A program made the translations under genes and the position numbers. The notes beneath the pieces were generated by a model. That model did no database searches and was not told the origin of the DNA. It worked only from the letters and a program-made list of their open reading frames with translations. Below, in pieces: positions 14,572 through 24,384 of a stretch of 64,000 nucleotides of DNA. Source of the DNA: Fontibacillus panacisegetis (GTDB lineage Bacteria > Bacillota > Bacilli > Paenibacillales > Paenibacillaceae); contig NZ_FNBG01000013.1 in assembly GCF_900102215.1 (NCBI RefSeq), positions 62,001 to 126,000 of the forward strand, given 5' to 3'. Position 1 is the stretch's first letter, and every line of letters starts with the position of its first letter.

Positions 14572-17103
14572 TTACTCCACTTCGCGAAGTCTCTCCACAA
14601 TCGTAGCTTTTGTCAGCGACTTATATGCCGCAAGAGTTACGATGAGCGAAATACCTATCAGCAGTGGGAAGACAGATAAGATCGGGATCGGGTTCATATG
14701 AAATACCGTGAAGGCCATATTTTCTGAAATTCCTCTGGCGATCTGATACGTAATATAGATACCCACTGTTCCAACGATCAGGCATGTAAATAAAATGCTG
14801 TACAATCCTTCATAAATCAGCATTTTCTTTAATTGTTTTCTCGTCATGCCCACACTCTCCAGAATAGCGAACTCATTCCTTCTTGAAATGACCCCTGTCA
14901 GGATCGTATTAATATAATTTAGAATTCCAATAAATGCAATAATGAAGCTTAGACCATAACCGACCGTCTGGAAAATCCGGATAAAACCCTTCATTTCCTC
15001 TTTATAATCTTCTCTCGATTTTAACGCCAGGTTCTGATTGGAGCTGGTTAACGAGGACAGGGAATTTCCCACCTGAGCTTCTTTTTCCGGATCGATATGA
15101 ACCGTTGCAGATAAAATAATGGCATCCTCTGCATGCTGCCGCATCTCATTTGCAGGAAGGAACACTTTGAAGCCGGCAACGTTGAAAAACTGAGTGCCTG
15201 CCGCATAAAGCGCATCCGATTTCAACACGGCCATCACTTCATAGCTTTTTCCCAAGCTGCCCAGCTTGATCTGATCTCCAGGTTCATAATAAGTGATATC
15301 TTCAATTTCCCGAAGCGTCGTTTCTGTAATCAAAACATAATTCCCCGTCTCAAACTTCTCCTGATCGAATGAACCCGATACGATATCACTCTTTTGAATA
15401 ACATCATACCAGCCTCGATCAATTCCATGTAGCTGAATAGAGACCGCGCCACTATTTAATATTGAGGTAGTAACAGGCTCCTCAGGGTTTTCATTTGCTG
15501 CAATAGGTTCAAGTACCTTCCGCAGCCGTTCATCAATAGGTAACGTATCTCCTGAGTAGTATACTTTATCCAAGCTCGTTACTCCATCTATAGTGCTTAT
15601 CGCCTGACAAAGCACTTCTGAAACTCCGACATCAGCCTGAGGTTCGTCCCTTCTGATGCTTTCAATCGCGCCATTATTTGCCTTTACGACATAATCTCCC
15701 GAAATAAAAGCGTTCAAATATTTATTTACACTAAAGGAGGATATAACGGTGTAAATTACGCTAAACAGAATAATGCTTAGAGATAAGGATGCCAGCATTA
15801 AAACAAGCTTTTTCTTTTGTCGAAATAAATTAGCGAAAGCCATTCGATGCAGCTTGGCTCCATGAAGAGATTTACGAATTTTTCTGCCTTTCCCTCCATT
15901 TACACCTGCAAACTTCACCGCCTCCACAGGCGAGATTCGTGCGGCTGTCCTGCCGGGTCTACTAGCAGCAATTCTAACCGTTATATAAGAAAACAGGGCT
16001 GCTCCTGCAAAAATTAACGGACTGAATGAATAGGATATTTCTGAATTCTCAGTGGAAAAGCTCATCAGCATAGGTGTTAACCAGCATCCCATTCCATAAC
16101 CTAATGCAAGTCCAATTGGCATCCCGACCGCATATAACAAATTCGCTTGAATAGAGATGATTTTTTTGAGCTGCCTCGGGGTTGTTCCCATCGTTTTTAG
16201 AAGTCCATAAAACTTTATGTCCCGCACTACCGAAATATGGAAAATATTATAAATCAATAAATACCCGCTCAGCATAATGATCAGCACCAACAATCCGTAA
16301 GGGAGCAAATTGATAGGGTCACTGAACAGACCGACGCTGGAATAAGCCCAATTGACTCCGTAGGTTACGTCCAATCCAGTATCGGACAGCACCTTCTGTA
16401 TTTTTTTCTCAATACCTATCGAATTGCTGAACATCACATCCAGTCTGGTAGTATTAATATAGCTGCCTGTTTGCTTGGATTCCTCAGGATCGATATGTGA
16501 GATGTATTTCTGTACAAAGGGCTCCGATACAAAAGCTATCCCCGCCATCGCAATATGCTTATCCGCTTCGTAATAGCCCGATAAAACAAATGGTTTGGAA
16601 AGGATCTCGCCATCGATATCAACGTCCAAATCCACTGTTGCCCCAATCTTATGCGGAACCCCTAGTAAATCAAGCGACCAGGTGTTCATGACAATTTCAT
16701 TCTCAGCAGTAGGCAGCCCGCCTGCTATAAAATGGATGAAGCTGTGCTGAGCCCCATTTTCATCAGAATAATCGATTTCGATTCGATAATCCCTAAGCTC
16801 ATTATTTACCGCTTTTCCAACAAGAACAGATTTGCTGTAGTTTTTAATTGATGGATGAGACTCCAGCTTCTTTACTTCTTCCGGATTAAGATATTTAAAG
16901 CTCCCGTGAAAATCACTGCCCGCTGTTTTCATCTGAACAAGCTGCATAGATTGATTCATGCTTAGAACGGTCGTAAAAATTGTAGTAATGAGTAGTGTAG
17001 TCAAAACAATTGCACTGACGATAATGATATTTCGCGATCGGTTCGCGCTAAGACTTCTTTTTGCGATTCGGGAGATAGCCCCTCCATTACTGCTTCGGAC
17101 CAT
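14572..17103 (-). CDS. FtsX-family ABC transporter permease
   Basis: About 843 residues with an N-terminal TM helix, a large extracellular MacB-type domain, three TM helices (about 260-380), a second N-terminal-like TM near 430, a second large extracellular domain, then three TM helices ending ...SLTKATIVERLREVE. Two FtsX modules in one chain are usual for the 800-residue peptide-stress/lipoprotein-type permeases of Firmicutes. ATG 17103 follows TAGGAGGT; only 4 nt separate it from the ATPase stop. With the upstream ATPase, kinase and regulator it forms a complete sensing and transport module, likely for antimicrobial peptide or envelope stress (inference). Confidence 0.85.
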   Translation of the reverse strand: MVRSSNGGAISRIAKRSLSANRSRNIIIVSAIVLTTLLITTIFTTVLSMNQSMQLVQMKTAGSDFHGSFKYLNPEEVKKLESHPSIKNYSKSVLVGKAVNNELRDYRIEIDYSDENGAQHSFIHFIAGGLPTAENEIVMNTWSLDLLGVPHKIGATVDLDVDIDGEILSKPFVLSGYYEADKHIAMAGIAFVSEPFVQKYISHIDPEESKQTGSYINTTRLDVMFSNSIGIEKKIQKVLSDTGLDVTYGVNWAYSSVGLFSDPINLLPYGLLVLIIMLSGYLLIYNIFHISVVRDIKFYGLLKTMGTTPRQLKKIISIQANLLYAVGMPIGLALGYGMGCWLTPMLMSFSTENSEISYSFSPLIFAGAALFSYITVRIAASRPGRTAARISPVEAVKFAGVNGGKGRKIRKSLHGAKLHRMAFANLFRQKKKLVLMLASLSLSIILFSVIYTVISSFSVNKYLNAFISGDYVVKANNGAIESIRRDEPQADVGVSEVLCQAISTIDGVTSLDKVYYSGDTLPIDERLRKVLEPIAANENPEEPVTTSILNSGAVSIQLHGIDRGWYDVIQKSDIVSGSFDQEKFETGNYVLITETTLREIEDITYYEPGDQIKLGSLGKSYEVMAVLKSDALYAAGTQFFNVAGFKVFLPANEMRQHAEDAIILSATVHIDPEKEAQVGNSLSSLTSSNQNLALKSREDYKEEMKGFIRIFQTVGYGLSFIIAFIGILNYINTILTGVISRRNEFAILESVGMTRKQLKKMLIYEGLYSILFTCLIVGTVGIYITYQIARGISENMAFTVFHMNPIPILSVFPLLIGISLIVTLAAYKSLTKATIVERLREVE

Positions 17104-17107
17104 GACC

Positions 17108-17794
17108 TTACCTCCTACCCGCATCAGAATGGCTTACAATCTTACCATCCTCGATTCGGATGACCCGATCGGCCGTTTGGGCGATCTCTTCGTTATGTGT
17201 AATCATCACGATCGTCTGATTGAATTTCTCACTCATCTGTTTGAGGAGGATCATAACCTCCTGACTTGTTTTGCTGTCAAGGTTTCCCGTAGGCTCATCG
17301 GCTAATACGATGGATGGCTTAGTAGCTAACGCCCGTGCAATGGCCACTCTTTGCTGTTGTCCACCGGACAAATTGGAGGGAAGATTGTGAATCTTCTCTT
17401 GCAGACCAAGGGCACTTATGACCTGATCTACATAATCCTTGTCCACGCGGGCTCCGTCCAGTTCAATCGGTAATACAATATTTTCATACACGTTCAGAAT
17501 CGGAATCAAATTATAGCTCTGAAACACAAAACCGACCGCACGACGTCTAAAGATCGTCAGCTTCTCATCATCCATGCTGAAAATATCATTGCCATCCACA
17601 TAAACCTTGCCTTCTGTGGCCCGATCCAATCCGCCCAGCATATGAAGAAGCGTACTCTTCCCGCTGCCGCTAGTACCGACAATAGCTACGAATTCCCCCT
17701 TTTCAATGCTCAACGAAACGCCATCCAGTGCCTTAACAGCATTCTCTCCTATTCCATAACTCTTCTTTAAATGATCTATTTGCAGAATCGGCAT
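17108..17794 (-). CDS. ABC transporter ATP-binding protein (LolD/MacB type)
   Basis: 228-residue ATPase with Walker A GTSGSGKST (40-48), Q-loop FQSYNL, signature [15 protein letters not shown], Walker B IVLADEPTGNLD and H-loop MITHN. It powers the adjacent FtsX-type permease at the inner face of the membrane. AAGGAGATTAAC precedes the start, and that site lies directly after a terminator-like hairpin (17810-17840). Confidence 0.93.
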   Translation of the reverse strand: MPILQIDHLKKSYGIGENAVKALDGVSLSIEKGEFVAIVGTSGSGKSTLLHMLGGLDRATEGKVYVDGNDIFSMDDEKLTIFRRRAVGFVFQSYNLIPILNVYENIVLPIELDGARVDKDYVDQVISALGLQEKIHNLPSNLSGGQQQRVAIARALATKPSIVLADEPTGNLDSKTSQEVMILLKQMSEKFNQTIVMITHNEEIAQTADRVIRIEDGKIVSHSDAGRR

Positions 17795-17809
17795 GTTAAT
17801 CTCCTTATT

Positions 17810-17840
17810 AAAAAAGTCTGTATCCCCTAAGGGTACAGAC
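17810..17840 (-). terminator. Attenuator-like hairpin between kinase and ABC genes
   Basis: On the minus strand GTCTGTACCC (17831-17840) pairs with GGGATACAGAC (17816-17826, one bulge), followed by six U. It ends 16 nt before the ATPase start. It should stop much of the read-through from the regulator-kinase pair, so the transporter may have its own or a conditional signal. Confidence 0.65.
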
Positions 17841-17902
17841 TAAATGTAACAAATCAATCTGACGAGCGAATGTCTGAAATATAACAGTACTGACAGAATT
17901 GC

Positions 17903-18934
17903 TTAAAGTACAGGTAAAAATACAGAAAAGACGGACCCTTCGCCTACTTTTGAGGTAACCTTGATATATCCGCCCTGAGCCGTCACGATCTCTCTAGCTA
18001 AAAACAGACCAATGCCTACGCCTTCATATTCGGCCACTCTTTTGCTTCTGAAGAAGCGTCTGAATATCAAATTCAATTCCTTCTCTTCAATACCCATTCC
18101 CGTATCGGTGATATCAATCCGTGTGAACATTTCGCTACTATGGGCCGTGATATTTATTCTTCCACCAGATTCACTGTACTTCACTGCATTTTCTAACATA
18201 TTAAAAAGTGCTTCGCTTGTCCATTTTGCATCATGCCTTGCTTTTACATTAGCATCACACGAAATTCTGACTTCTATGCCTTTACGCTCAGCCGCAGAAT
18301 AAATTTGTGATATTGCCTGCGTAATCGCTCCAACTACAGGAAGGGAAGCCGTCTGAATAGAGATGATGCCCGTCTCCAGCCGGGACATCTTGACCAAAGA
18401 CTCGATTAACCAATCCAACTTCTCTGACTGCAGCTTAATCCGATCTACATATTGAGAGCTCTCCTTATCCAGCCCGGCCACCTCTCCTAAAAGCTGGCTA
18501 TAGAGAATGATGTTCGAGAGGGGTGTTTTCGTCTGATGGGATATGTCGGAGATCAAAGCCTTAATCTTGCTTTTCTCAGCTTCAATATTCTTCTCATGAG
18601 TCATAGACATATCCACATATCGATGCACCTTGTCCTCTAATGCTGAAATGCTCGTCTCCTCGTATCCCGTTATTCGCTCCTGTTTGTTAATAGCCCGTTC
18701 AACGATGTCATCCACTTTTCCGATCATGCCTCTCATCTTTACTCTCATCGTCCACAATAAAGCCCCTCCCAATATTAGCAGGGTGGCAGCTAACCCGAGA
18801 GAAATCCAGATGACTACACTATCAAAAGCGGTAAAATACCATAATGCTCCGGTGTAACCCACAACCACAAAAAAGAATACACCAGCGTAGAGTATATATA
18901 TGGATTTTAATGAAAGCTCAGTGTTCTTTTTCAT
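17903..18934 (-). CDS. Sensor histidine kinase, intramembrane-sensing type
   Basis: 343 residues. TM1 (about 11-32) and TM2 (about 38-62) have almost no extracellular loop, followed by a linker and the H-box ISHQTKTPLSNI (His133). N-box (FNMLENAVKYSE), G1 (DTGMGIEE), F-box (FRRFFRS) and G2 (GVGIGLFLARE) are all intact. Kinases with so short a sensor region usually sense through an ABC transporter, as in BceS-like systems; here the transporter is encoded next. The start overlaps the response regulator by 17 bp. Confidence 0.9.
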   Translation of the reverse strand: MKKNTELSLKSIYILYAGVFFFVVVGYTGALWYFTAFDSVVIWISLGLAATLLILGGALLWTMRVKMRGMIGKVDDIVERAINKQERITGYEETSISALEDKVHRYVDMSMTHEKNIEAEKSKIKALISDISHQTKTPLSNIILYSQLLGEVAGLDKESSQYVDRIKLQSEKLDWLIESLVKMSRLETGIISIQTASLPVVGAITQAISQIYSAAERKGIEVRISCDANVKARHDAKWTSEALFNMLENAVKYSESGGRINITAHSSEMFTRIDITDTGMGIEEKELNLIFRRFFRSKRVAEYEGVGIGLFLAREIVTAQGGYIKVTSKVGEGSVFSVFLPVL

Positions 18935-19616
18935 CTAACATCCCTTCGGTCCACACATAACCTAGACCGTACACGGTTTTTATATATTTGGGTGCTGACG
19001 GGTCATCTTCTATTTTGGCCCGCAGTCGTTTTACTGTGACGGTCAGGGCATTTTCATCTACAAATTCTGCTCCATGTATCCATACTTGATCCATCAGTTG
19101 ATCTCGCGTTAATATTTGCCCCCGATTACTAACAAGCACCTTTAGCAGCTTCTGTTCCGTCTTGCTTAGTGCAATCTGCTGCCCTTGTCTCCTGAAATCC
19201 ATTTTCCCAAAATCAAAAGTCATGTCACCCAAAATCAGCTTGTCCTCACGACCAAGATCACTTCTCCTCAGCACAGCCATCACTCGGGAACGCAGCACCA
19301 TCAGACTGAACGGCTTCGTAATATAATCATCCCCACCAAGCTCAAAGCCAAGCACAATGTCTGACTCCATATCGTTCGCGGTCAGAAAAATGATAGGTAT
19401 TCGTGACGCTGCACGGATTTTCTGGCAGAAATCGAGTCCACTTCCATCGGGAAGGTTCACATCAAGCACGATAAGATCAATGCTGCGACTGAAAAACAGC
19501 GTCTCCGCAGACGTCAAATCATAAGCCTGCTCTATAATTATCCCATCCTGAGCTAAAGTGAGAGCTATCCCTTTATTTAAACTAATATCATCTTCAACAA
19601 TGAGGATTGTGATCAC
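18918..19616 (-). CDS. OmpR-family response regulator
   Basis: 232 residues. The receiver has the acidic pair VEDD, phospho-acceptor Asp52 in VLDVNLPDG, Thr in FLTAND and Lys in YITKPF, all intact. The C-terminal winged helix (LSKTEQKLLKVLVSNRG to VKRLRAKIEDDPSAPKYIKTVYGLGYVW) is complete. GTG 19616 is chosen for the GGGGGAAG site and family alignment. It is the first gene of the regulator-kinase-ABC module, and its DNA targets probably include this locus. Confidence 0.92.
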   Translation of the reverse strand: MITILIVEDDISLNKGIALTLAQDGIIIEQAYDLTSAETLFFSRSIDLIVLDVNLPDGSGLDFCQKIRAASRIPIIFLTANDMESDIVLGFELGGDDYITKPFSLMVLRSRVMAVLRRSDLGREDKLILGDMTFDFGKMDFRRQGQQIALSKTEQKLLKVLVSNRGQILTRDQLMDQVWIHGAEFVDENALTVTVKRLRAKIEDDPSAPKYIKTVYGLGYVWTEGMLDEKEH

Positions 19617-19739
19617 AACAGCTTCCCCCCGAACCTTATTGCGTTCATTATACAACATCTCCAGCTTGATTCAGCTATGCGAATAATTTCAGCAATATCA
19701 TTCATAATAGGGAGGAACCAATCGATAGGAGGATGTCTT

Positions 19740-19922
19740 ATGATTGATAATCTGGAAAGTGACTATAACTGTGCCAACGCCGGAGATGATCTGCCTCAGC
19801 TCAAGCAAGAGCTTGCCACACTTCGCGGACAAGGCGATGAAAGCAAGGAAACACAGGAGCGAATCAACCACCTGGAAAATCAAATTTCGTTCATTATGAA
19901 CAAATGCGATATCAACCACTGA
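19740..19922 (+). CDS. Small coiled-coil protein, 60 residues
   Basis: Short acidic protein whose middle and end form a predicted coiled coil with heptad Leu/Ile (DLPQLKQELATLRG, RINHLENQISFIMNK). It contains two Cys and no TM or signal peptide. Translation is well supported: AGGAGGATG lies 6-12 nt before ATG 19740, and a clean terminator follows the stop. I do not recognise the family. Confidence 0.65.
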   Translation: MIDNLESDYNCANAGDDLPQLKQELATLRGQGDESKETQERINHLENQISFIMNKCDINH

Positions 19923-19931
19923 AATTAGTAA

Positions 19932-19964
19932 AGAACACCCTCGCCAAAAAGACGAGGGTGTTCT
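19932..19964. terminator. Terminator after the small coiled-coil gene
   Basis: AGAACACCCTCG (19932-19943) pairs with CGAGGGTGTTCT (19953-19964), a 12-bp stem between convergent genes. The U-tract is weak on both sides. Confidence 0.75.
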
Positions 19965-20021
19965 AATCCGCTAGAATACCGAGACGGCCGGAGTGTCGGA
20001 AGTAAAAGCCGCGATATATCC

Positions 20022-22574
20022 TCAGCTTGATTCCACCGAATCCTGTCCTTTCTCATGATCCTGCTGCTTCATTCTGCTGGATACCCGTTGATAAATATAT
20101 GAAATGCCGAGAAGCACGATACCGAACGAGAAATAGGCAACAATTTTGCTGCCTGCTGTCATCAGATTCAGGTCGAACAACAGCATTTTACCGGTGGATA
20201 GCAAGCTTAAACCAAGTCCCACACGGCGAATCAGAATATATCTGTATCGGAATCCGTACATAATATAACCGATGGAGAGCAGCAGATAAACTATGCTAAA
20301 GAGCAGCTCTATATGCCCCAGATGGAACTGTATGCCGAGGAAAACAGTGATGGTACTAAACAAGTAAATCGCAATAATCACCGGATACCATTCCATATTG
20401 TTCATATGCTGACGGATAACGCTGGACAGCAGCGCTCTACCGCTGAAGAAGACGAATATGTTGAACCCGATCAGAATACCGAGTGCGATATAATTTGCCA
20501 CAGTGTTTTGTGAATAATCTGCATCCAGTGTTGGAATGCTCAGCGTAACAGCAATACATAGCAGGTAGCTAATGACGTAAAGTGATAAGCTGTAATACTT
20601 GATAAAGGTGTCATATAGAATACTCACTCGAGTTAACGTAAAGGCCAGACCCATCGTAATGGCTGCACTCAGCAACGTGCTATAGAAGTCATATAATCCA
20701 TGATCTGCCGGCATGACCAGCTCATACGCTTTTCCAGCTTCATACAGCAGATAGAACCATATATTAATCAGAGCTATATATTTTAGAACGGTAATAATTT
20801 GCAACTCTGCCGGCCTATATTGCTTCATTGTATCTTGAAGACGATGGCGAATGGCATAAAAAATCGTTACAATCAGGATTCCAATCGACACGTAACTGTA
20901 CTTCCAGTTGAAACGATCTCCTCCATCCACCCATGATAACAAAGCATCGAACATGATAAAGGAACCCAGGCAAAGCCCGATAATCCCCCATCCCACTCTC
21001 TCCACCTGCTTGGAGCGATATAGATGTCCGTAGCCCGTAAGCACGATCCCCTCAATCAACCAGCCCAGAGAAACCCATTCATGTCCGAACTGGATCGGGA
21101 TCATCAAAATGCCAAACGTAAGCGAGGTTCCATAAAATAATAAACGTGCTTCCATTTCTTGCGGCAGTCGTATATGAGTAAAGCGGGCAATGCCCAAATA
21201 TACCGCACAAAAAACAAACGCCAATAAACCTTGGAAATCCTCCCAGCCAGCGCTTCCGAACAAGCTGTACAGCACACCGCAGCTGATGACCGTATTGAGA
21301 GCCAAAAGGGAGAAATCCCACCACGAAAGCTTGGTAGCATACCGGAATGGAACAGATAACGTGATACCGAGGTACATCATAAAGGTAACGATCACGTACA
21401 GTATACTTACTGGTGCACTACCCGCAATCCAGACCAGTGTCAACATAGAATAAGTATTGAGTACAAAGCTTATGTAATGGACGATAACCCAGCGCTTGCG
21501 TAGAGAAATGAGCAAAATGGATGCATTCAGCAAAAGTAAATACCCCATCGCCACATATACTGCGCTTCCTTCCAAACCAAATGCCGCCATATAAGAAAAT
21601 AACGGAAGATAACCCCCTATCAGCGCTATGGAACAGATGGTTCGAGACTGATACCTGAGCGATAGCAATACCGCGGCTGCAGTAATAAGTACGGAAAGAA
21701 TCAGCCCTACTGACAATTCGATGATTTCCAGCAAAAAATAACTATAGAACACCGACCCGTACAGCACGGAAATTCCGCCGCCAAGCAAGCCAAGTGCAAA
21801 AATCTGCTTCTTTTTCCTGAACAACCATTCTCCACCCGCGAGCATAAGCAACCCCAGCAGGAAAAAGGCTCCGCCCTTCATATAGCCGCTAAACCAGTTT
21901 GAATAGGAATATTTAAACGCCGCTCCTACCCCTAAAATAATGAGCAAAATACCGAGACGGTTAATCCAGTTCAAGCCAATTTTCATCTCAATCTGATTTT
22001 GCTTGATCCGGCGCTGGATGGTCTCTTCAGACACTCCTTCGTTCGTCAGTTGATCATAGCTTTGGCCCAGATCAGCACCAATTCGCTGCTGCTCCTCCTG
22101 AAGTTGACGACGATGATCCGCCATCCTGTGGTTCATTTCTTCCTGGAACTGTCCCAGCTTGGCCTGAACGACCTCTTTATCCTGACCTAGATGTTTATCA
22201 GCTTGATCATACAAACTTGATATTCTCAGCTTGGCAGAATGCTCTAACGAATCCAGTCGATTCATATGGCCATGCGCTTGAGATGCAAAATAGGCCTCCA
22301 TCTTTTCTTTCGATGCCTTGATCAGACCAAGCTTCTCATCGAGAATTTGCTCAGTAAGTGCCTCACGAAGCTTTCCGTTCTCTGTTTCCAGCTTCTTCAG
22401 CTTATCCTGCAGCACGGCATCCCGCTGTTTATATTCCGCATACTGACGCCGTAGAACCTCATTTTCGTTCACTAGATCATTAGATTCATATTCCTCGAGC
22501 AGACTTTGGTATTCTTTTGTCAGCTTGTTCTGGCTGTCTTTGACAAGCTTAAGACGCTCCTTAAAATCCTGCAT
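20022..22574 (-). CDS. DUF2339 polytopic membrane protein with N-terminal coiled coil
   Basis: 850 residues. Residues 1-190 are a long charged coiled coil (MQDFKERLKLVKDSQNK onward, many Glu/Gln/Lys heptads). The rest is some twenty hydrophobic helices in the DUF2339 pattern, beginning KIGLNWINRLGILLIILGVG, ending in a charged tail. The coiled coil should face the cytoplasm. ATG 22574 follows GGAGGGACGAA, and the in-frame upstream starts are unsupported. Function unknown; the protein is monocistronic, with no partner visible. Confidence 0.8.
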   Translation of the reverse strand: MQDFKERLKLVKDSQNKLTKEYQSLLEEYESNDLVNENEVLRRQYAEYKQRDAVLQDKLKKLETENGKLREALTEQILDEKLGLIKASKEKMEAYFASQAHGHMNRLDSLEHSAKLRISSLYDQADKHLGQDKEVVQAKLGQFQEEMNHRMADHRRQLQEEQQRIGADLGQSYDQLTNEGVSEETIQRRIKQNQIEMKIGLNWINRLGILLIILGVGAAFKYSYSNWFSGYMKGGAFFLLGLLMLAGGEWLFRKKKQIFALGLLGGGISVLYGSVFYSYFLLEIIELSVGLILSVLITAAAVLLSLRYQSRTICSIALIGGYLPLFSYMAAFGLEGSAVYVAMGYLLLLNASILLISLRKRWVIVHYISFVLNTYSMLTLVWIAGSAPVSILYVIVTFMMYLGITLSVPFRYATKLSWWDFSLLALNTVISCGVLYSLFGSAGWEDFQGLLAFVFCAVYLGIARFTHIRLPQEMEARLLFYGTSLTFGILMIPIQFGHEWVSLGWLIEGIVLTGYGHLYRSKQVERVGWGIIGLCLGSFIMFDALLSWVDGGDRFNWKYSYVSIGILIVTIFYAIRHRLQDTMKQYRPAELQIITVLKYIALINIWFYLLYEAGKAYELVMPADHGLYDFYSTLLSAAITMGLAFTLTRVSILYDTFIKYYSLSLYVISYLLCIAVTLSIPTLDADYSQNTVANYIALGILIGFNIFVFFSGRALLSSVIRQHMNNMEWYPVIIAIYLFSTITVFLGIQFHLGHIELLFSIVYLLLSIGYIMYGFRYRYILIRRVGLGLSLLSTGKMLLFDLNLMTAGSKIVAYFSFGIVLLGISYIYQRVSSRMKQQDHEKGQDSVESS

Positions 22575-22683
22575 TTCGTCCCTCCAATCCATCATGCAAA
22601 ATATAGCTATAATTTTACATGAAGTTAACATCAATTGAAGTACTATTTTTGGAAAACCGCCTTTTTATCATAAAATTTTTACA

Positions 22684-24294
22684 TTAACGATCCCTCTTGA
22701 CCACTCGCCAGTTATTGTTGCAGGTCGCCGGGATAACTCTCCGTTTGAAAATATATTCTGCAACGAGCTCAAACATATCAAATTGAACTTCCTTTACAAT
22801 GGGCTTTCCTTTATACATCTCATAATCTCCGCCTCCACCAGCACGGTAGCTATTCATCACTACATCAAATTCCATCTCATCTGCAATCCGCACGCCCTCC
22901 TGTTCCAGCTTCACCACTCTCTCACCAACGGGTTGGACGATATCCAGCTCATACTCGATACCTTCCCACATATCGTAATTGTAATGCTGGGATTTAGGCT
23001 CCATATAAGCCGGGTTAACTGCGACTTCCCCGTCTGAATCAAGAATAAAATAATTAGCACTCTGCTCAAGCGCCTCACGAATATCACGTCCGGTAAGCCG
23101 CAATACAGTCAAAGTATTCGGATACATGAAGTTGGTCAGTACATCTCTCATCGTAATGACGTCACCGAACCCCTTCGATTCATTGCTTAATAGCGCCGCA
23201 TTCGAGATATTAACCTCCGAAGCCTCCATTTGTACCCTATTAACAAATTCCATAAAGGGATGATCACATAGTCTGCAAGCCAATGGACTTTCAATGGTCA
23301 TATCGCCTGTTGTTTCTCCGATCGGTTCATCCAGCCACCGCTGTGTCTCCTCTTCAAGCTGCTGCGTCAAGGACATCACCGTCTGATCAGGCTTCACTGA
23401 CTCATCCGCCATAATCAACTCTGCATGCTTATGGCGAATGGCCCAAGTTCCGTTAACTCTCCGGATCAGATCGACCGTGATTTTACCAAGTGCTTGGCCG
23501 TTGCAGCCAGGCTGAACGATCGTTACTCCATTTACTTCTCCTGAAAGAAGCCGATGCTGGTGTCCCGTAATGAGCACATCAATGCCTTCCACTTCTGTAC
23601 ACATGGCGTACCCCTGATTTTCTCCAGTTAATCGTTCAGCAGCTTGACCTGTAGCGAGATCCCGTTCAATACCTCCATGATACAATACGATCAGCAAATC
23701 CGGTTCTTCCTCCTGACGAATACGGGGAACCCAATATTTTACCGTCTCCAGAGCATCATGAAATTCTAATTCCTCAATATGCGCGGGGTTCTCCCAATTC
23801 GGAATGTAATGAGTAGTTACGCCCAGAACGGCTACCTTCATCTCTTTTCCTATTATTCTCGTAATGTACGGCTTCCCGAATATCGGTTCACGCTTGCCCT
23901 GTGCCGTAATTCCCGCCGACAACCAAGGGAAATCCGAATCGTCCATACATTGATACAGAGTACCCATTCCATAGTTAAACTCATGATTTCCTGGCACGGC
24001 CGCATCGTATTTGAGTTCATTTAGTACTGCTATGGAAGGGTGAATCTCACTATTCAGTTTATTTTTCAAGTAATAGGTTGCCAGCGGCGTTCCTTGTATC
24101 AAATCACCGTTATCTATTAAAAGAAGCTCTGGTGAATGTTCACGCTCTTTACGAACCATTGCCCCTATTTTAGCCAATCCCAAGTTACGCTCCTCTGCAC
24201 TTCGATAATCCGTCGGATATACATGTCCATGAATATCGCTAGTTACTAAAATTTTGCATGTCATCTCGTTCACATTCTCAGACATATGGCTCAT
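22684..24294 (-). CDS. Metallophosphatase/5'-nucleotidase (YunD-like)
   Basis: 536 residues. An N-terminal calcineurin-like phosphoesterase domain (SDIHGH, DNGDLIQG, PGNHEFNYG, LYHGG, TGHQHR) supplies all metal ligands. The C-terminal 5'-nucleotidase substrate domain (about 340-520) follows, with the stacking segment YRAGGGGDYEMYKGK. No signal peptide is present, so like YunD it should act in the cytoplasm on nucleotides or other phosphoesters. Two in-frame ATGs lie at the start; the first follows AAGGAGATAGG. It shares its promoter region with the phn transporter and its PhoP-like repeats, suggesting a link to phosphate supply. Confidence 0.85.
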   Translation of the reverse strand: MSHMSENVNEMTCKILVTSDIHGHVYPTDYRSAEERNLGLAKIGAMVRKEREHSPELLLIDNGDLIQGTPLATYYLKNKLNSEIHPSIAVLNELKYDAAVPGNHEFNYGMGTLYQCMDDSDFPWLSAGITAQGKREPIFGKPYITRIIGKEMKVAVLGVTTHYIPNWENPAHIEELEFHDALETVKYWVPRIRQEEEPDLLIVLYHGGIERDLATGQAAERLTGENQGYAMCTEVEGIDVLITGHQHRLLSGEVNGVTIVQPGCNGQALGKITVDLIRRVNGTWAIRHKHAELIMADESVKPDQTVMSLTQQLEEETQRWLDEPIGETTGDMTIESPLACRLCDHPFMEFVNRVQMEASEVNISNAALLSNESKGFGDVITMRDVLTNFMYPNTLTVLRLTGRDIREALEQSANYFILDSDGEVAVNPAYMEPKSQHYNYDMWEGIEYELDIVQPVGERVVKLEQEGVRIADEMEFDVVMNSYRAGGGGDYEMYKGKPIVKEVQFDMFELVAEYIFKRRVIPATCNNNWRVVKRDR

Positions 24295-24348
24295 CTTCCT
24301 ATCTCCTTTAATCCCTTTTTCTTAGATTCTATCAACCAATATCACACT

Positions 24349-24384
24349 TTATATTAAAATTACAAAACTTTACAAAATTTTATC
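24349..24384. promoter_or_regulatory. PhoP-box-like direct repeats
   Basis: Four hexamers lie at exact 10-bp spacing: TTATAT (24349), ATTACA (24359), TTTACA (24369), TTTATC (24379). The Bacillus PhoP consensus is TT(A/C/T)ACA repeats 4-6 bp apart; the two central copies fit it well. They lie between the divergent nucleotidase and phnD genes, about 85 bp before phnD. Confidence 0.5.

Noticed and set aside
17841-17902. Possible BceR-type operator before the ABC genes
   Set aside because: TTACA and TGTAC are present on the minus strand, but 7 nt apart instead of 4 and the second half is imperfect.
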